NCBI GenBank assembly: GCA_044348085.1
Contig: JBIKTM010000007.1
Coordinates: forward strand, 1-64,000
Length of the DNA stretch: 64,000 bases
Reading direction: 5' to 3'
Source: Verrucolacustris sp044348085
GTDB lineage: Bacteria; Verrucomicrobiota; Verrucomicrobiia; Methylacidiphilales; Verrucolacustridaceae
Made by a program: the position numbers and the translations under genes. Within the stretch, counting starts at the first letter, position 1. Each line of letters begins with the position of its first letter. The notes beneath the pieces are model-generated. The model had not been told where the DNA came from. It saw only the letters and a program-made list of their open reading frames with translations, and searched no databases. This document shows, one piece after another, positions 15,369-24,440 of the stretch.

Positions 15369-16493
15369 CTAGGAAGTTGGATTTAGATTGAGAAGAGCGA
15401 GGGCAGGGTTCTCAACAAACTTTTTGATGGCGATGAGGAAGGTGACGGCCTCTTTGCCGTCGATCAAGCGATGGTCATAGGAGAGGGCGAGGTTCATCAT
15501 GGGGCGGATTTCTACCTGATCTCCAATTGCGACGGGGCGTTGCTGAATAGCGTGAAGACCGAGGATAGCCGATTGGGGTGGGTTCAGGATTGGTGTGGAG
15601 AGAACAGAGCCGTACACCCCTCCATTGGAAATCGTGAAGACTCCGCCCATCAGGTCAGGCAGGGAAAGTTTGCCTTCACGAGCGCGAGTCGCGACGGCGG
15701 CGAGGGCCTTTTCCAGGCCAGGGAGGTCGAGTTGGTCGCAATCCCTTAAAACAGGCACTACCAAACCTTTTTCGGTTCCTACGGCGACACCGATATCGAA
15801 ATAGTGCTGGTTGACGATCTCGTCTCCTTCAATTCGGGCATTCAGAGCAGGAACTGTTTTGAGCGCGTGGACGGCGGCTTGGAGGAAGAAGCTCATAAAG
15901 CCGAGTTTAACGCCGTGCTGTGCTTGGAATGTGGGTTGGACTTCGGTTCGAAGAGCAATCAAGTTGGATAAATCGGCTTCGTTGAAGGTGGTCAAAATCG
16001 CGGCTGTTTGCTGGGCGCTAACGAGGCGGTCTGCGATCTTGCGACGAAGGGGGGACATCTTCTTTCGTGTTTCTCGGCCAGAGCGTGAGGAATCGTGGGA
16101 GACGACGGCGGTGTCCGCCTCAGTATGAACAAGCGTAGGGATGGAAGCGGGGGAGGTTTCCCGAGTCGGTGTTTTCGTGGCAGGTGCATTGTCCTGCTGT
16201 TTCTTTGGAGTCTCTGGAGGGGTGGTTTTTCGGGCGGGGGCTTTTCCTGGGTGGAGGTTGCCGACCGTCTGGCCCACTTTCACCTCTGTGCCTTCTGGAA
16301 CGAGAATTTCGATTGTGCCATCCGCCTCGGCAAACACTTCGGATGTCACTTTATCCGTTTCGATCTCAAAGAGGGCCTCGCCTGAGGATACCGTGTCGCC
16401 ATTTTTCTTTTTCCAGCTCCCAAGAACACCTGAGGTAATTGATTCACCTACGGAGGGAACGCGAATGGGAAGGAGAGTGGTGGCGGTGCTCAT
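15369..16493 (-). CDS. sucB: Dihydrolipoyl succinyltransferase (2-oxoglutarate dehydrogenase E2)
   Basis: 374 residues. A lipoyl domain (about 5-82) with the modified lysine K48 in EIETDKVTS, a Pro/Thr/Lys-rich linker (about 84-145), then the trimer-forming catalytic domain ending in SYDHRLIDGKEAV. The peripheral subunit-binding domain that normally sits after the linker and holds E3 is not visible: the linker runs straight into MSPLRRKIADRL. That makes the protein about 30 residues shorter than typical E2o. The start overlaps the sucA stop (ATGA), so sucA-sucB form a coupled operon. No lpd gene lies in the window. Confidence 0.93.
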   Translation of the reverse strand: MSTATTLLPIRVPSVGESITSGVLGSWKKKNGDTVSSGEALFEIETDKVTSEVFAEADGTIEILVPEGTEVKVGQTVGNLHPGKAPARKTTPPETPKKQQDNAPATKTPTRETSPASIPTLVHTEADTAVVSHDSSRSGRETRKKMSPLRRKIADRLVSAQQTAAILTTFNEADLSNLIALRTEVQPTFQAQHGVKLGFMSFFLQAAVHALKTVPALNARIEGDEIVNQHYFDIGVAVGTEKGLVVPVLRDCDQLDLPGLEKALAAVATRAREGKLSLPDLMGGVFTISNGGVYGSVLSTPILNPPQSAILGLHAIQQRPVAIGDQVEIRPMMNLALSYDHRLIDGKEAVTFLIAIKKFVENPALALLNLNPTS

Positions 16494-19408
16494 TTTTTCT
16501 TTTTCCTTTTGTTGGTGGATTTTGAAGCGGCAGTAGGTGTTCCTGTCTTTTTCTGGGAAGGAGTTGGGGCTTTTGGTTGGATTGCAAAAGCCTCATGGAC
16601 GAGTTGGTTTTGTTCCAGTGTGTGGATGATCAGCGAACCTGTGGCTGGAGAGGAGGAGGCATCCCGGCCGACATATCGAACGGGTTTCTTAATCACGGCG
16701 GGTAGACGAAGTGCGAGATGAGCCCAGGCTCCCATGTTTTCAGACTCCTCTTGGCACCAGATGATTTCTGCATCCGGGGAGTGGCGGGAGAGAATCTCCG
16801 TCAGTTTCTTGGCGTGGAGAGGGTAAATCTGCTCCAAGCGAACAATTGCAGTGTGGGTAATTTTGTTTTTTCTTTGGTAATCTTGAAGATCGTAAAAGAC
16901 TTTCCCTGAGCAAAGGATGACGCGCTGGGCGCCTTTTGTGACCTCGGGGTCGGGCAATATTTCTTGGAATGCGCCGCGGGTGAGGTCGGTTACAGGACTG
17001 GTGGCACGTGCATCCCGGAGGAGGCCTTTCGGAGTCATTACAATCAAGGGTTTGATGATTTTGCGAAGTGCTTGCCGACGAATGAGGTGAAAATAGTTGG
17101 CGGGCGTTGTGGGATATGTGACGGCCATATTGTCCTCCGCACAAAGCTGAAGGAATCGTTCTAGTCGAGCGCTGGAGTGTTCAGGGCCTTGGCCGTGGTA
17201 GCCGTGGGGAAGAAGTAGAGTGAGACGGGAGCTGGTGCCCCACTTGGATTCGGAAGAAGTTATGTATTGATCGATCTGTGTTTGAGCCCCGTTTGCAAAA
17301 TCACCGAACTGCGCTTCCCAGATGACCAGCATCTCGGGGCAGTCGAGAGAGTAGCCGTAATCGAAGCCCAGCACGGCGGCCTCGGATAGGGGCGAATTGT
17401 AGACACAGAATGAAGCTTGGTTTTTGCTGAGATTTTTTAGTGGGATATATCGGGCGCGGGTACGGAGGTCGTACACGGCGGAGTGGCGATGGCTGAAGGT
17501 GCCGCGGCGACTGTCTTGGCCCGACAGGCGGATCGGAGTGCCTGAGGTGAGTAGGGAGGCAAATGCAAGATGCTCTGCACAACCCCAGTCCAGCGGGGTG
17601 GTACCAGCAGCCATGGCACGACGGGTATCCAGAACTTTGCGAATCTTGTTATTGATCTGGAAATCGGAGGGGATGGTCGAGATCGAGACTCCAAGTTCCG
17701 CGATTTTCTTGGCGGGAACAGCGGTGGGAACTTCTTGAAGAAGTTCGGGGCAGGATAGAGGTGGGTGGAGGCGGGGTTGAATCTTGCTTACGACTTGGCG
17801 GGACTCCTGAAGCGCCTCTTCCGAAACGATGCTAATCTGCGTGCGGATCTTTTCTATTTCTTCCTCTGTAATGATGCCTGCATCCAGAAGCTTGCGGGCG
17901 AGGAGACGACTGACGGGAGGATGGGCATCGATTTCTGAGTAGAGAGTGGGTTGTGTGAAGTTAGGTTCATCTCCCTCGTTATGGCCGTGGCGACGGTAGC
18001 AGACGATATCGATAATGATGTCTTCGTGAAACTTTTGGCGAAAGTCGAGTGCGAGTTGGATGATGGAGGCAGCGGCGAGGGGGTCATCGCCGTTGACGTG
18101 AAAAATAGGAATTCCAAAGGCTTTGCCTGGCGCGGTGCAGTAGCGGCTGGAGCGGGAGTCATCTGGAAGGGTAGTGAAGGCGATCTGGTTATTGACGATG
18201 ATGTGGATCGTGCCCCCCGTTCGGTAGCCTTCGAGGCGGGAGAGATTCAAGGTTTCCGCAACGATTCCTTGGCCGATGAAGGCCCCGTCCCCGTGAATAA
18301 GGACTGGCACAACCTTTTCCCGCTTTACCGTGTCGTCCCGGTGCCGCTGGCGGGCGCGGGCTTTGCCCTCGACGACAGGATTAACGGCTTCTAAGTGGCT
18401 GGGGTTCGGGGCGAGGGAGAGGCGGACTTTTTTGCCCGTTGAGGTGGAGACCTCATTTTCATATCCGAGGTGATATTTTACGTCTCCATCCCCCAGAACG
18501 GTTTCAGGAACATAGTTTTCGTGAAATTCGGTAAACAGTTTACGACGTGATTTTCCGAGCGTGTTCACGAGAACGTTGAGACGTCCCCGGTGAGCCATGC
18601 CGATGACGACCTCCTCTACTCCCGAGGTGGGGCAGGCTTCGATCAGTGTATCGAGAACAGCGATCAAGGTTTCGCCACCTTCAAGAGAAAATCTTTTTTG
18701 GCCAACGTAGCGTGTGTGGAGAAACCGTTCGAGGGACTCGGCTGCGATAATCTTTTCTAGAATTCTTCGTTGCTGTTCGGGGGAGAAGGAGGGTTGGTTG
18801 CGGGTACGTTCCATTCGATCGCGAAGCCAGCGGCGGATGGCGAAGTTCATGATATGCATGAATTCGACCCCGATATGGTCGCAGTAGGTTTGTTTCAGGA
18901 ATGAGAGAATCTCGCGGAGGGTACGGGGGCCGCCGCCGCCGAGCGTGCCTGAGTCGAAAATCGAATCGAGGTCTGCCTCGGTGAAGCGAAAGGTGGAGAG
19001 TGAGAGGTCGGAATTTTCTTCTGGGGTTAGACCCAGAGGATCGAGGTGAGCAAGGGTGTGGCCGAGGGCACGGTACGCGAAGAGAAGGTTGTAGATTCTG
19101 GCTTGCGGCAGAACGTTTCCGAATTCGGGGCTCGGCCCATTCTTGACGGTGGCTGAGGTGGAGCGGAGGGGGGGGCGGAGTTGGCAGCCGAGTTCAAATC
19201 CCTCAAAGAATGCGCGCCATGTGGGGTCGACGCTTGAGGGATCTGTTTTCCAGGCTTCGTGCAGCTCCTCCAGAAAAGCGGTGTTGCCAGGGTGCCCGAT
19301 GCGACCGAGGGCTGGGGATGGAGAGGAAGAGGTACGATTCGGGTTTAAACGATCTAGAACGTCTAGGGCGGAATCTCTACTTGAAGTAGGATCGTTGGAT
19401 GAGGCCAT
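16490..19408 (-). CDS. sucA: 2-oxoglutarate dehydrogenase E1
   Basis: Thiamine diphosphate enzyme that decarboxylates 2-oxoglutarate and loads succinyl groups on E2. 972 residues, somewhat longer than the E. coli enzyme because of an N-terminal Ser/Thr/Pro tail and a Lys-rich C-terminal tail. Seen: NTAFLEELHEAWKTDPSSVD, GMAHRGRLNVLVN, NPSHLEAVNPVVEGKAR, GDGAFIGQGIVAETLN, and IIVNNQIAF. The upstream 150 bases are AT-rich and probably hold the promoter, shared in opposite orientation with the DUF2237 gene. Confidence 0.96.
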   Translation of the reverse strand: MASSNDPTSSRDSALDVLDRLNPNRTSSSPSPALGRIGHPGNTAFLEELHEAWKTDPSSVDPTWRAFFEGFELGCQLRPPLRSTSATVKNGPSPEFGNVLPQARIYNLLFAYRALGHTLAHLDPLGLTPEENSDLSLSTFRFTEADLDSIFDSGTLGGGGPRTLREILSFLKQTYCDHIGVEFMHIMNFAIRRWLRDRMERTRNQPSFSPEQQRRILEKIIAAESLERFLHTRYVGQKRFSLEGGETLIAVLDTLIEACPTSGVEEVVIGMAHRGRLNVLVNTLGKSRRKLFTEFHENYVPETVLGDGDVKYHLGYENEVSTSTGKKVRLSLAPNPSHLEAVNPVVEGKARARQRHRDDTVKREKVVPVLIHGDGAFIGQGIVAETLNLSRLEGYRTGGTIHIIVNNQIAFTTLPDDSRSSRYCTAPGKAFGIPIFHVNGDDPLAAASIIQLALDFRQKFHEDIIIDIVCYRRHGHNEGDEPNFTQPTLYSEIDAHPPVSRLLARKLLDAGIITEEEIEKIRTQISIVSEEALQESRQVVSKIQPRLHPPLSCPELLQEVPTAVPAKKIAELGVSISTIPSDFQINNKIRKVLDTRRAMAAGTTPLDWGCAEHLAFASLLTSGTPIRLSGQDSRRGTFSHRHSAVYDLRTRARYIPLKNLSKNQASFCVYNSPLSEAAVLGFDYGYSLDCPEMLVIWEAQFGDFANGAQTQIDQYITSSESKWGTSSRLTLLLPHGYHGQGPEHSSARLERFLQLCAEDNMAVTYPTTPANYFHLIRRQALRKIIKPLIVMTPKGLLRDARATSPVTDLTRGAFQEILPDPEVTKGAQRVILCSGKVFYDLQDYQRKNKITHTAIVRLEQIYPLHAKKLTEILSRHSPDAEIIWCQEESENMGAWAHLALRLPAVIKKPVRYVGRDASSSPATGSLIIHTLEQNQLVHEAFAIQPKAPTPSQKKTGTPTAASKSTNKRKKKK

Positions 19409-19576
19409 GAACTGGTATCATTCCACAAATTAGGGGTCTGGGCGAGTATGGATTAGAAAATTATTACATTATGCTAACTATTTATGGTGAATTACTTATA
19501 CTTACAAAAAAAGCTAAATTTAGATGAAAAAGAGAAGGAGGCTTTGCCTTTTCATTTTCTAGGGCAGTTTTGAGTA

Positions 19577-19954
19577 GTGAGGAGAGAGCAGAGAAATGTG
19601 TTGGGGGGTGATCTGAAGCCTTGTTCGATGGATCCTTTGACGGGGTTTACGAGGTCGGGGAGTTGTGAGGGGCATGAGGCGGATCGCGGGTGTCATGCGG
19701 TATGTGCGCAAGTGACTGCAAAATTTTTGGAGTTTAGTCGACAGATGGGGAACGATCTTTCGACTCCCAGACCTGAATATGCTTTTCCGGGATTGAAGGA
19801 GGGAGATCGGTGGTGTGTTTGTGCGGCACGATGGGAGGAGGCGAGGGTTGCGGGAAAAGCTCCGTTGGTGGTTTTGGAGTCTACGCATGAGTCGGCACTG
19901 GAGCATGTGAAGCTGTCTGATTTAAGAAAACATGCTCTGGATGTGGCGGGATAG
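19577..19954 (+). CDS. DUF2237 family protein
   Basis: 125 residues starting at GTG. The whole length carries the family pattern: NVLGGDLKPCSMDPLTGFTRSG, then GCHAVCAQVTAKFLEFSRQ, GNDLSTPRPEYAFPGL, GDRWCVCAARW and ESTHESALEHV. The family is widespread and of unknown function; several cysteines (in KPCS, GSC, GCHAVC, RWCVC) are conserved and could bind metal. A second GTG seven codons later is a possible start and is better placed for GGAGAGAG. Confidence 0.85.
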   Translation: MRREQRNVLGGDLKPCSMDPLTGFTRSGSCEGHEADRGCHAVCAQVTAKFLEFSRQMGNDLSTPRPEYAFPGLKEGDRWCVCAARWEEARVAGKAPLVVLESTHESALEHVKLSDLRKHALDVAG

Positions 19955-20037
19955 GTCAATCTTTCGAATTTCTTAAGGCGAAGCAAAGGGGAAGGGGGTC
20001 TTGTTTGGGGAGTAAAATCGGGCAGAATTTATGATTC

Positions 20038-21522
20038 ATGGCATATGAAGATTCAGACAGTTGGGTAGAGCGACTGGAGAAGGAGGGGGAACTTCTGCGG
20101 GTTCGAGAACCCGCGTCTGTTGATTTGGTGATCGCAGCGGCAGCAGATGAGGAGTCGAAGTCACCCATGGGTGGAAAAGCCCTTTTGTTTGAAAAGCCAG
20201 TGAAAGCGGATGGTCGGCTTTACGATTTTCCTGTTTTGATCAACGGGTATGGTTCGGCAAGACGAATGGCTTTGGCTTTAGGGAGAGATCGGGTGGATCA
20301 GATCGGGGATGAAGTGGGCGCTCTTGTGAAAGCAAAGCCGCCTGCGGGTTTGGGCGAGGCGTGGGATCTTTTTCGAAGAGGTTTGGAATTGCGGCATGCG
20401 CGCCCTGTGAAAGTAGGAAGCGGTGCATGCCAAGAGGTAGTTCATCGGGCGGAGGATGGAGGGGATGGGTTGGGTTTGATTCCTGTCCTAAAGACTTGGC
20501 CGAAAGATGGAGGACCTTTTTTCACACTGCCCCAGGTGATTACGGAGGATCCAGAAACGAAGGAGAGAAATGTGGGAATGTATCGAATTCAGGTGCTGGG
20601 GGCTTGGGATGCTGCGTTGCACTGGCAGTTGCACAAAGTGGGAGCTCGGCATGGGAAAAAATATAGAGAGATGGGGAAACCCATGCCTGTGGCCGTCGCA
20701 TTAGGAGGAGATCCGGCGAACGCATTTGCCGCAACGGCTCCTTTGCCTGATGGGATCGACGAGTACATGTTTGCAGGTTTTTTACGCAGAAAATCGGTTG
20801 CGTTTGTGCCGGCGGTGAGTCAACCAATTCAGGTTCCGGCGGACGCAGATTTTGTGATCGAGGGTACGGTCGATCCTTCTGGAGAGCCCGTGAATGAAGG
20901 ACCTTTTGGAGATCACACGGGATTTTACACCCCGATGGACCGGTATCCTCATTTTCGTGTCACTGCGATTACGCACAGAAAAAACGCCATCTATCCTGCG
21001 ACTGTGGTCGGAAAACCGCCGATGGAAGACTTTTGGTTAGGATCGGCTAGTGTTCGGATTCTTTTGCCTGTCTTAAAAATGAATTTTCCAGAGTTGGTCG
21101 ATCTGGCCTTACCTGCGGAGGGAGTGTTTCACAACTTGGCGTTTGTGAGCGTGAAAAAACAGTATCCTTATCAGGCCTTCAAGCTGATGCATGGCTTGTG
21201 GGGGGCGGGCCAGATGATGTTTACGAAAATCATTGTAGTCGTGGATGAACATGTAAATGTTCACAACACGAGTGAGGTTCTTTTTTACCTCGGAGCCAAT
21301 GTGGATCCGGAACGAGATATGATTTTCATTAAAAGCCCCTGCGACAGTTTGGATCATGCCACGAGCCTGCCTAATGTAGGAAGTCATGTGGGAATTGATG
21401 CGACTCGAAAACTTGAAGGCGAGGGTTATCGGAGAGGTTGGCCAGAGGAGTGTCGCACGACTGCGGAGGCATCCATGAAGGCCAAGGCTTTGTTGGGGAC
21501 GGCAAGAAAGGGGGTCCGATGA
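20038..21522 (+). CDS. ubiD: UbiD-family decarboxylase
   Basis: 494 residues. Family features seen: FEKPVKADGRLYDFPVLINGYGSARRMALALG, MYRIQVL, VALGGDPANAFAATAPLPDG, EGTVDPSGEPVNEGPFGDHTGFYTP, and a C-terminal cluster with NVGSHVGIDATRK. UbiD enzymes remove a carboxyl group from aromatic or alpha-beta unsaturated acids using prenylated FMN. Its immediate partner ubiX makes that cofactor. The most likely use is quinone (menaquinone or ubiquinone) synthesis, though other substrates are possible. The stop overlaps the ubiX start. Confidence 0.9.
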   Translation: MAYEDSDSWVERLEKEGELLRVREPASVDLVIAAAADEESKSPMGGKALLFEKPVKADGRLYDFPVLINGYGSARRMALALGRDRVDQIGDEVGALVKAKPPAGLGEAWDLFRRGLELRHARPVKVGSGACQEVVHRAEDGGDGLGLIPVLKTWPKDGGPFFTLPQVITEDPETKERNVGMYRIQVLGAWDAALHWQLHKVGARHGKKYREMGKPMPVAVALGGDPANAFAATAPLPDGIDEYMFAGFLRRKSVAFVPAVSQPIQVPADADFVIEGTVDPSGEPVNEGPFGDHTGFYTPMDRYPHFRVTAITHRKNAIYPATVVGKPPMEDFWLGSASVRILLPVLKMNFPELVDLALPAEGVFHNLAFVSVKKQYPYQAFKLMHGLWGAGQMMFTKIIVVVDEHVNVHNTSEVLFYLGANVDPERDMIFIKSPCDSLDHATSLPNVGSHVGIDATRKLEGEGYRRGWPEECRTTAEASMKAKALLGTARKGVR

Positions 21523-22094
21523 AACTCGTGATTGCTGTGACGGGAGCAAGTGGATCGATTTACGCCCAACGGTTGCTAGACGAGATCGATCGCTCAAAAC
21601 AGGTGAAGGAATGTCATGTCGTGTTAAGCACCCATGCCGCAGAAGTGGCGGCGACAGAGTTAGGGGCCAAGGGCCTGCAAATTCCCAAGGGAATGAAAGT
21701 GCATGGGGACAAGACAATGCAGGTGCCGTTTGCGAGTGGGTCGGCTAAGTTTGAAGCGATGGTCATCGTTCCTTGTTCGATGGGGACGCTGGGACGGATT
21801 GCCCACGGGTACAGTGATGGGACGATTGCCCGTTCCGCCGATGTTTTTCTGAAGGAGAAGAGGAAGTTGATTTTGGTGCCTCGGGAAACCCCATGGAATC
21901 TGGTACAGGCACGAAATGTGGTGACCCTTTTGGAGGCAGGCGCGGTGATGTTGCCTGCGATTCCATCTTTTTACGGAAGACCGAAAACGGTGGAGGAGGT
22001 TGCGGACACGGTTGTGGCGAGGGTTCTCGACCATTTGGGTTTATCCAATGAGTTGGTGAAGCGATGGAAAAGTGGAGAGGGCGAAAAAGAGTAA
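21519..22094 (+). CDS. ubiX: Flavin prenyltransferase UbiX
   Basis: 191 residues. Seen: LVIAVTGASGSIYAQRLLD at the N-terminus (FMN binding), VIVPCSMGTLGRIAHG, and LVPRETPWN near the C-terminus. It builds prenyl-FMN from FMN and dimethylallyl phosphate for UbiD. I chose the ATG that overlaps the ubiD stop (ATGA); a longer frame extends 27 codons upstream inside ubiD but carries no family sequence. Confidence 0.95.
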   Translation: MKLVIAVTGASGSIYAQRLLDEIDRSKQVKECHVVLSTHAAEVAATELGAKGLQIPKGMKVHGDKTMQVPFASGSAKFEAMVIVPCSMGTLGRIAHGYSDGTIARSADVFLKEKRKLILVPRETPWNLVQARNVVTLLEAGAVMLPAIPSFYGRPKTVEEVADTVVARVLDHLGLSNELVKRWKSGEGEKE

Positions 22095-22137
22095 CCTTGG
22101 GATTGGAACTCCTGCGGGAGAGGGATAGGGTTCGACG

Positions 22138-23418
22138 ATGGCTTATGCAATTGTGGAAAAGGTAGCCGGAGTTCCCGTGGTGTTAAGGACACGGGACGAG
22201 GCCCCTGGGGTTGCGGTGGGGCTTTTTTACTCGGCGGGTTCCCGATGGGAAAATTCGAACGAGCACGGGGCGGCTCATTTTGTGGAACACCTTCTTTTTA
22301 AAGGAACCAAAAAACGGTCCTGTAAGGAGTTGAGTCGTGAGGTGGAAGGTCGTGGTGGAGATCTGAACGCTTTTACGGGGGAAGAAACGCTTTGTCTTCA
22401 CGGCAGAGTTCCGGCGGGCCACGGATCTCGACTGGTCTCGCTATTGGCCGAGATGGCGTTGGAATCAACATTTCCTGCGGATGAAGTCGAGCGGGAGCGG
22501 GGGGTGATTACCGAGGAGATACGGATGATGGAGGATCAACCCTCGATGGTGGCTGGGGAGGCTCTGAATGCATTGCTGTGGCCGAATCAAGCGGTAGGGC
22601 GACCGATTGCAGGATCGATTGCTACCGTAGGTGGTATCTCGAGGGCTGGTTTGATGGGTTACTGGCAGAGGCGGATTCAGAAAGTGCAACCGATCCTCGT
22701 GGTTGCGGGTGGGATTGGAGCCAAGGAGGTGATGGAGACAGCCAAAAAAGCTTTGGGCAAATCGGGTCGTGAATGCGGGATCAAGCCAACTCCTGCTGTC
22801 AGAGTGAAAGGCAAGAGTCTTCGGGTGGTGGCGGTGGCAAAGCCTGTGCAGCAGGTCAATGTAGCTCTGGGAATGTATGCGGTCGGAAGGATGGACCCAA
22901 AGCGGCATGCATTGAGAATGTTAAGTGTGATTTTGGGAGAGGCGATGAGCTCGCGGCTTTTTCAGCGTCTTCGGGAGGAACAAGGTTTGGTGTATTCCGT
23001 GTCGAGTGGGGCTCATCTTCAAAGGGATGACGGAGTGTTTTATATTTCTGCAGGTTTGGAGCCGGGCAATCTCGGCAAAGCGCTGGCATTGATTGCGGAG
23101 GAGTTGCGCTCTTTGGCGACGCGAGGCCCGGGAGCGGCAGAGTTAAAGAGAGCCAAGGATTATGTGACGGGACAATTTGCCTTGGGTTTAGAGGGAACGA
23201 GCCAGCAGATGTTCTGGATGGGAGATGCGATGTTGACCCGGGGACGGGTGGTCGAGCCTAAAGAGGCGATTGAGCGTTTAGCGAAAGTGAACGCAGCCGC
23301 AGTCCGAGATGTGGCACGAGAAATTTATCAACCGGGTCGTCTCTGCGTATCCGCGGCAGGACCTGAGATGAGCGAGGCGAGGCTACAGTCGGCAGCCCTG
23401 CCTTTAGCAAAAGGATGA
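22138..23418 (+). CDS. M16-family zinc metallopeptidase
   Basis: 426 residues, the size of the processing-peptidase type of M16. The inverted zinc motif appears as HFVEHLLFKGT (HxxEH) and the third ligand as the glutamates in ERGVITEEIRMMED. The second half holds the usual inactive domain with RLFQRLREEQGLVYSVSS and LEGTSQQMFWMGDAML. Family knowledge: these cleave short peptides. Substrate unknown. The following deaminase overlaps its stop (ATGA). Confidence 0.9.
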   Translation: MAYAIVEKVAGVPVVLRTRDEAPGVAVGLFYSAGSRWENSNEHGAAHFVEHLLFKGTKKRSCKELSREVEGRGGDLNAFTGEETLCLHGRVPAGHGSRLVSLLAEMALESTFPADEVERERGVITEEIRMMEDQPSMVAGEALNALLWPNQAVGRPIAGSIATVGGISRAGLMGYWQRRIQKVQPILVVAGGIGAKEVMETAKKALGKSGRECGIKPTPAVRVKGKSLRVVAVAKPVQQVNVALGMYAVGRMDPKRHALRMLSVILGEAMSSRLFQRLREEQGLVYSVSSGAHLQRDDGVFYISAGLEPGNLGKALALIAEELRSLATRGPGAAELKRAKDYVTGQFALGLEGTSQQMFWMGDAMLTRGRVVEPKEAIERLAKVNAAAVRDVAREIYQPGRLCVSAAGPEMSEARLQSAALPLAKG

Positions 23419-24431
23419 AGAGTCTCGAACGTCTTGCAGGGGCGTTGCCCAAAGCAGAGCTTCATGTCCATCTGGAGGGCACGCTTGAGCCTGAGATGGT
23501 TTTCTTTCTGGCAAAAAAACACGGGGTCAAACTTAGATTCCCGAACGCTTCGGCCTTGCGGAAAGCATATCAATTTCAAGACCTTCAATCTTTCTTGGAT
23601 CTATACTACGAGGGGGCAGGGGTGCTTCGGGATCGGGAAGATTTCCATCAACTGACTCTGGCTTATATGGATCGGATTTCGCGAGATGGGGTTTGGCATG
23701 TAGAACCGTTTTTTGATCCTCAAACGCATACGGCAAGGGGAGTAGCTATGCGGGAAGTGGTAGAGGGGGTGTTGAGCGGATTGCGAGAGGGAGAAAAAAA
23801 ACATGGGATTACGTGGAGATTGATTCCCTGTTTTCTTCGTCACCTAAGTGAGGAGGATGCCCGGCAAACATGGAAAGAGCTGCTTCCTTTTCGTGAGCAT
23901 TTTTCAGCGATCGGCTTGGATTCATCCGAAAAGGGGAATCCGCCCTCAAAGTTTGCGAAAGTCTTTGAAGAGGTTCGGGCGTCTGGGCTTCTGGCCGTGG
24001 CCCATGCCGGGGAAGAGGGGCCTGCTTCCTCGATTCGAGAGGCCTTGGAGAAGCTTAAGGTTGTTCGGGTGGATCATGGGGTACGGTGCGTGGAGGATTC
24101 CGAACTTGTTCTGGAACTGGCGAAGAAGAGGGTTCCTCTTACCACGTGCCCATTATCTAACGTTCGGCTTTGTGTTTATAAAAAACTATCGGATCACCCA
24201 TTGAAAAAACTTTTGGATGCAGGGGTAAGTGTAACTGCCAACTCGGACGATCCACCTTATTTTGGAGGTTACCTATTGGATAACTGGTTGGGGTGTTTGC
24301 GGGAGTTAGCCTTGGAGAAAAAGCATCTGATTCAACTTGCGAGGAACTCCTTTGAGGGGAGCTTTCTACCTGAAAAAGAGAAAGAGAAATGGTTTGAAAA
24401 GATTGAGCGGGTTCAAGCTACGGTGGCGTAA
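23415..24431 (+). CDS. Adenosine/adenine deaminase family protein
   Basis: 338 residues, an amidohydrolase fold. Zinc and catalytic residues are all in place: HVHLEG at the N-terminus, HAGEEG, DHGVR, TCPLSNV and NSDDPPYFGGY. The SDDP-xYFGGY ending and the short length are typical of the bacterial adenine deaminase branch rather than classical adenosine deaminase, so adenine to hypoxanthine is my preferred reaction; aminofutalosine deamination is a less likely alternative given nearby quinone genes. Start overlaps the M16 stop. Confidence 0.85.
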   Translation: MKSLERLAGALPKAELHVHLEGTLEPEMVFFLAKKHGVKLRFPNASALRKAYQFQDLQSFLDLYYEGAGVLRDREDFHQLTLAYMDRISRDGVWHVEPFFDPQTHTARGVAMREVVEGVLSGLREGEKKHGITWRLIPCFLRHLSEEDARQTWKELLPFREHFSAIGLDSSEKGNPPSKFAKVFEEVRASGLLAVAHAGEEGPASSIREALEKLKVVRVDHGVRCVEDSELVLELAKKRVPLTTCPLSNVRLCVYKKLSDHPLKKLLDAGVSVTANSDDPPYFGGYLLDNWLGCLRELALEKKHLIQLARNSFEGSFLPEKEKEKWFEKIERVQATVA

Positions 24432-24440
24432 GGAGATACC

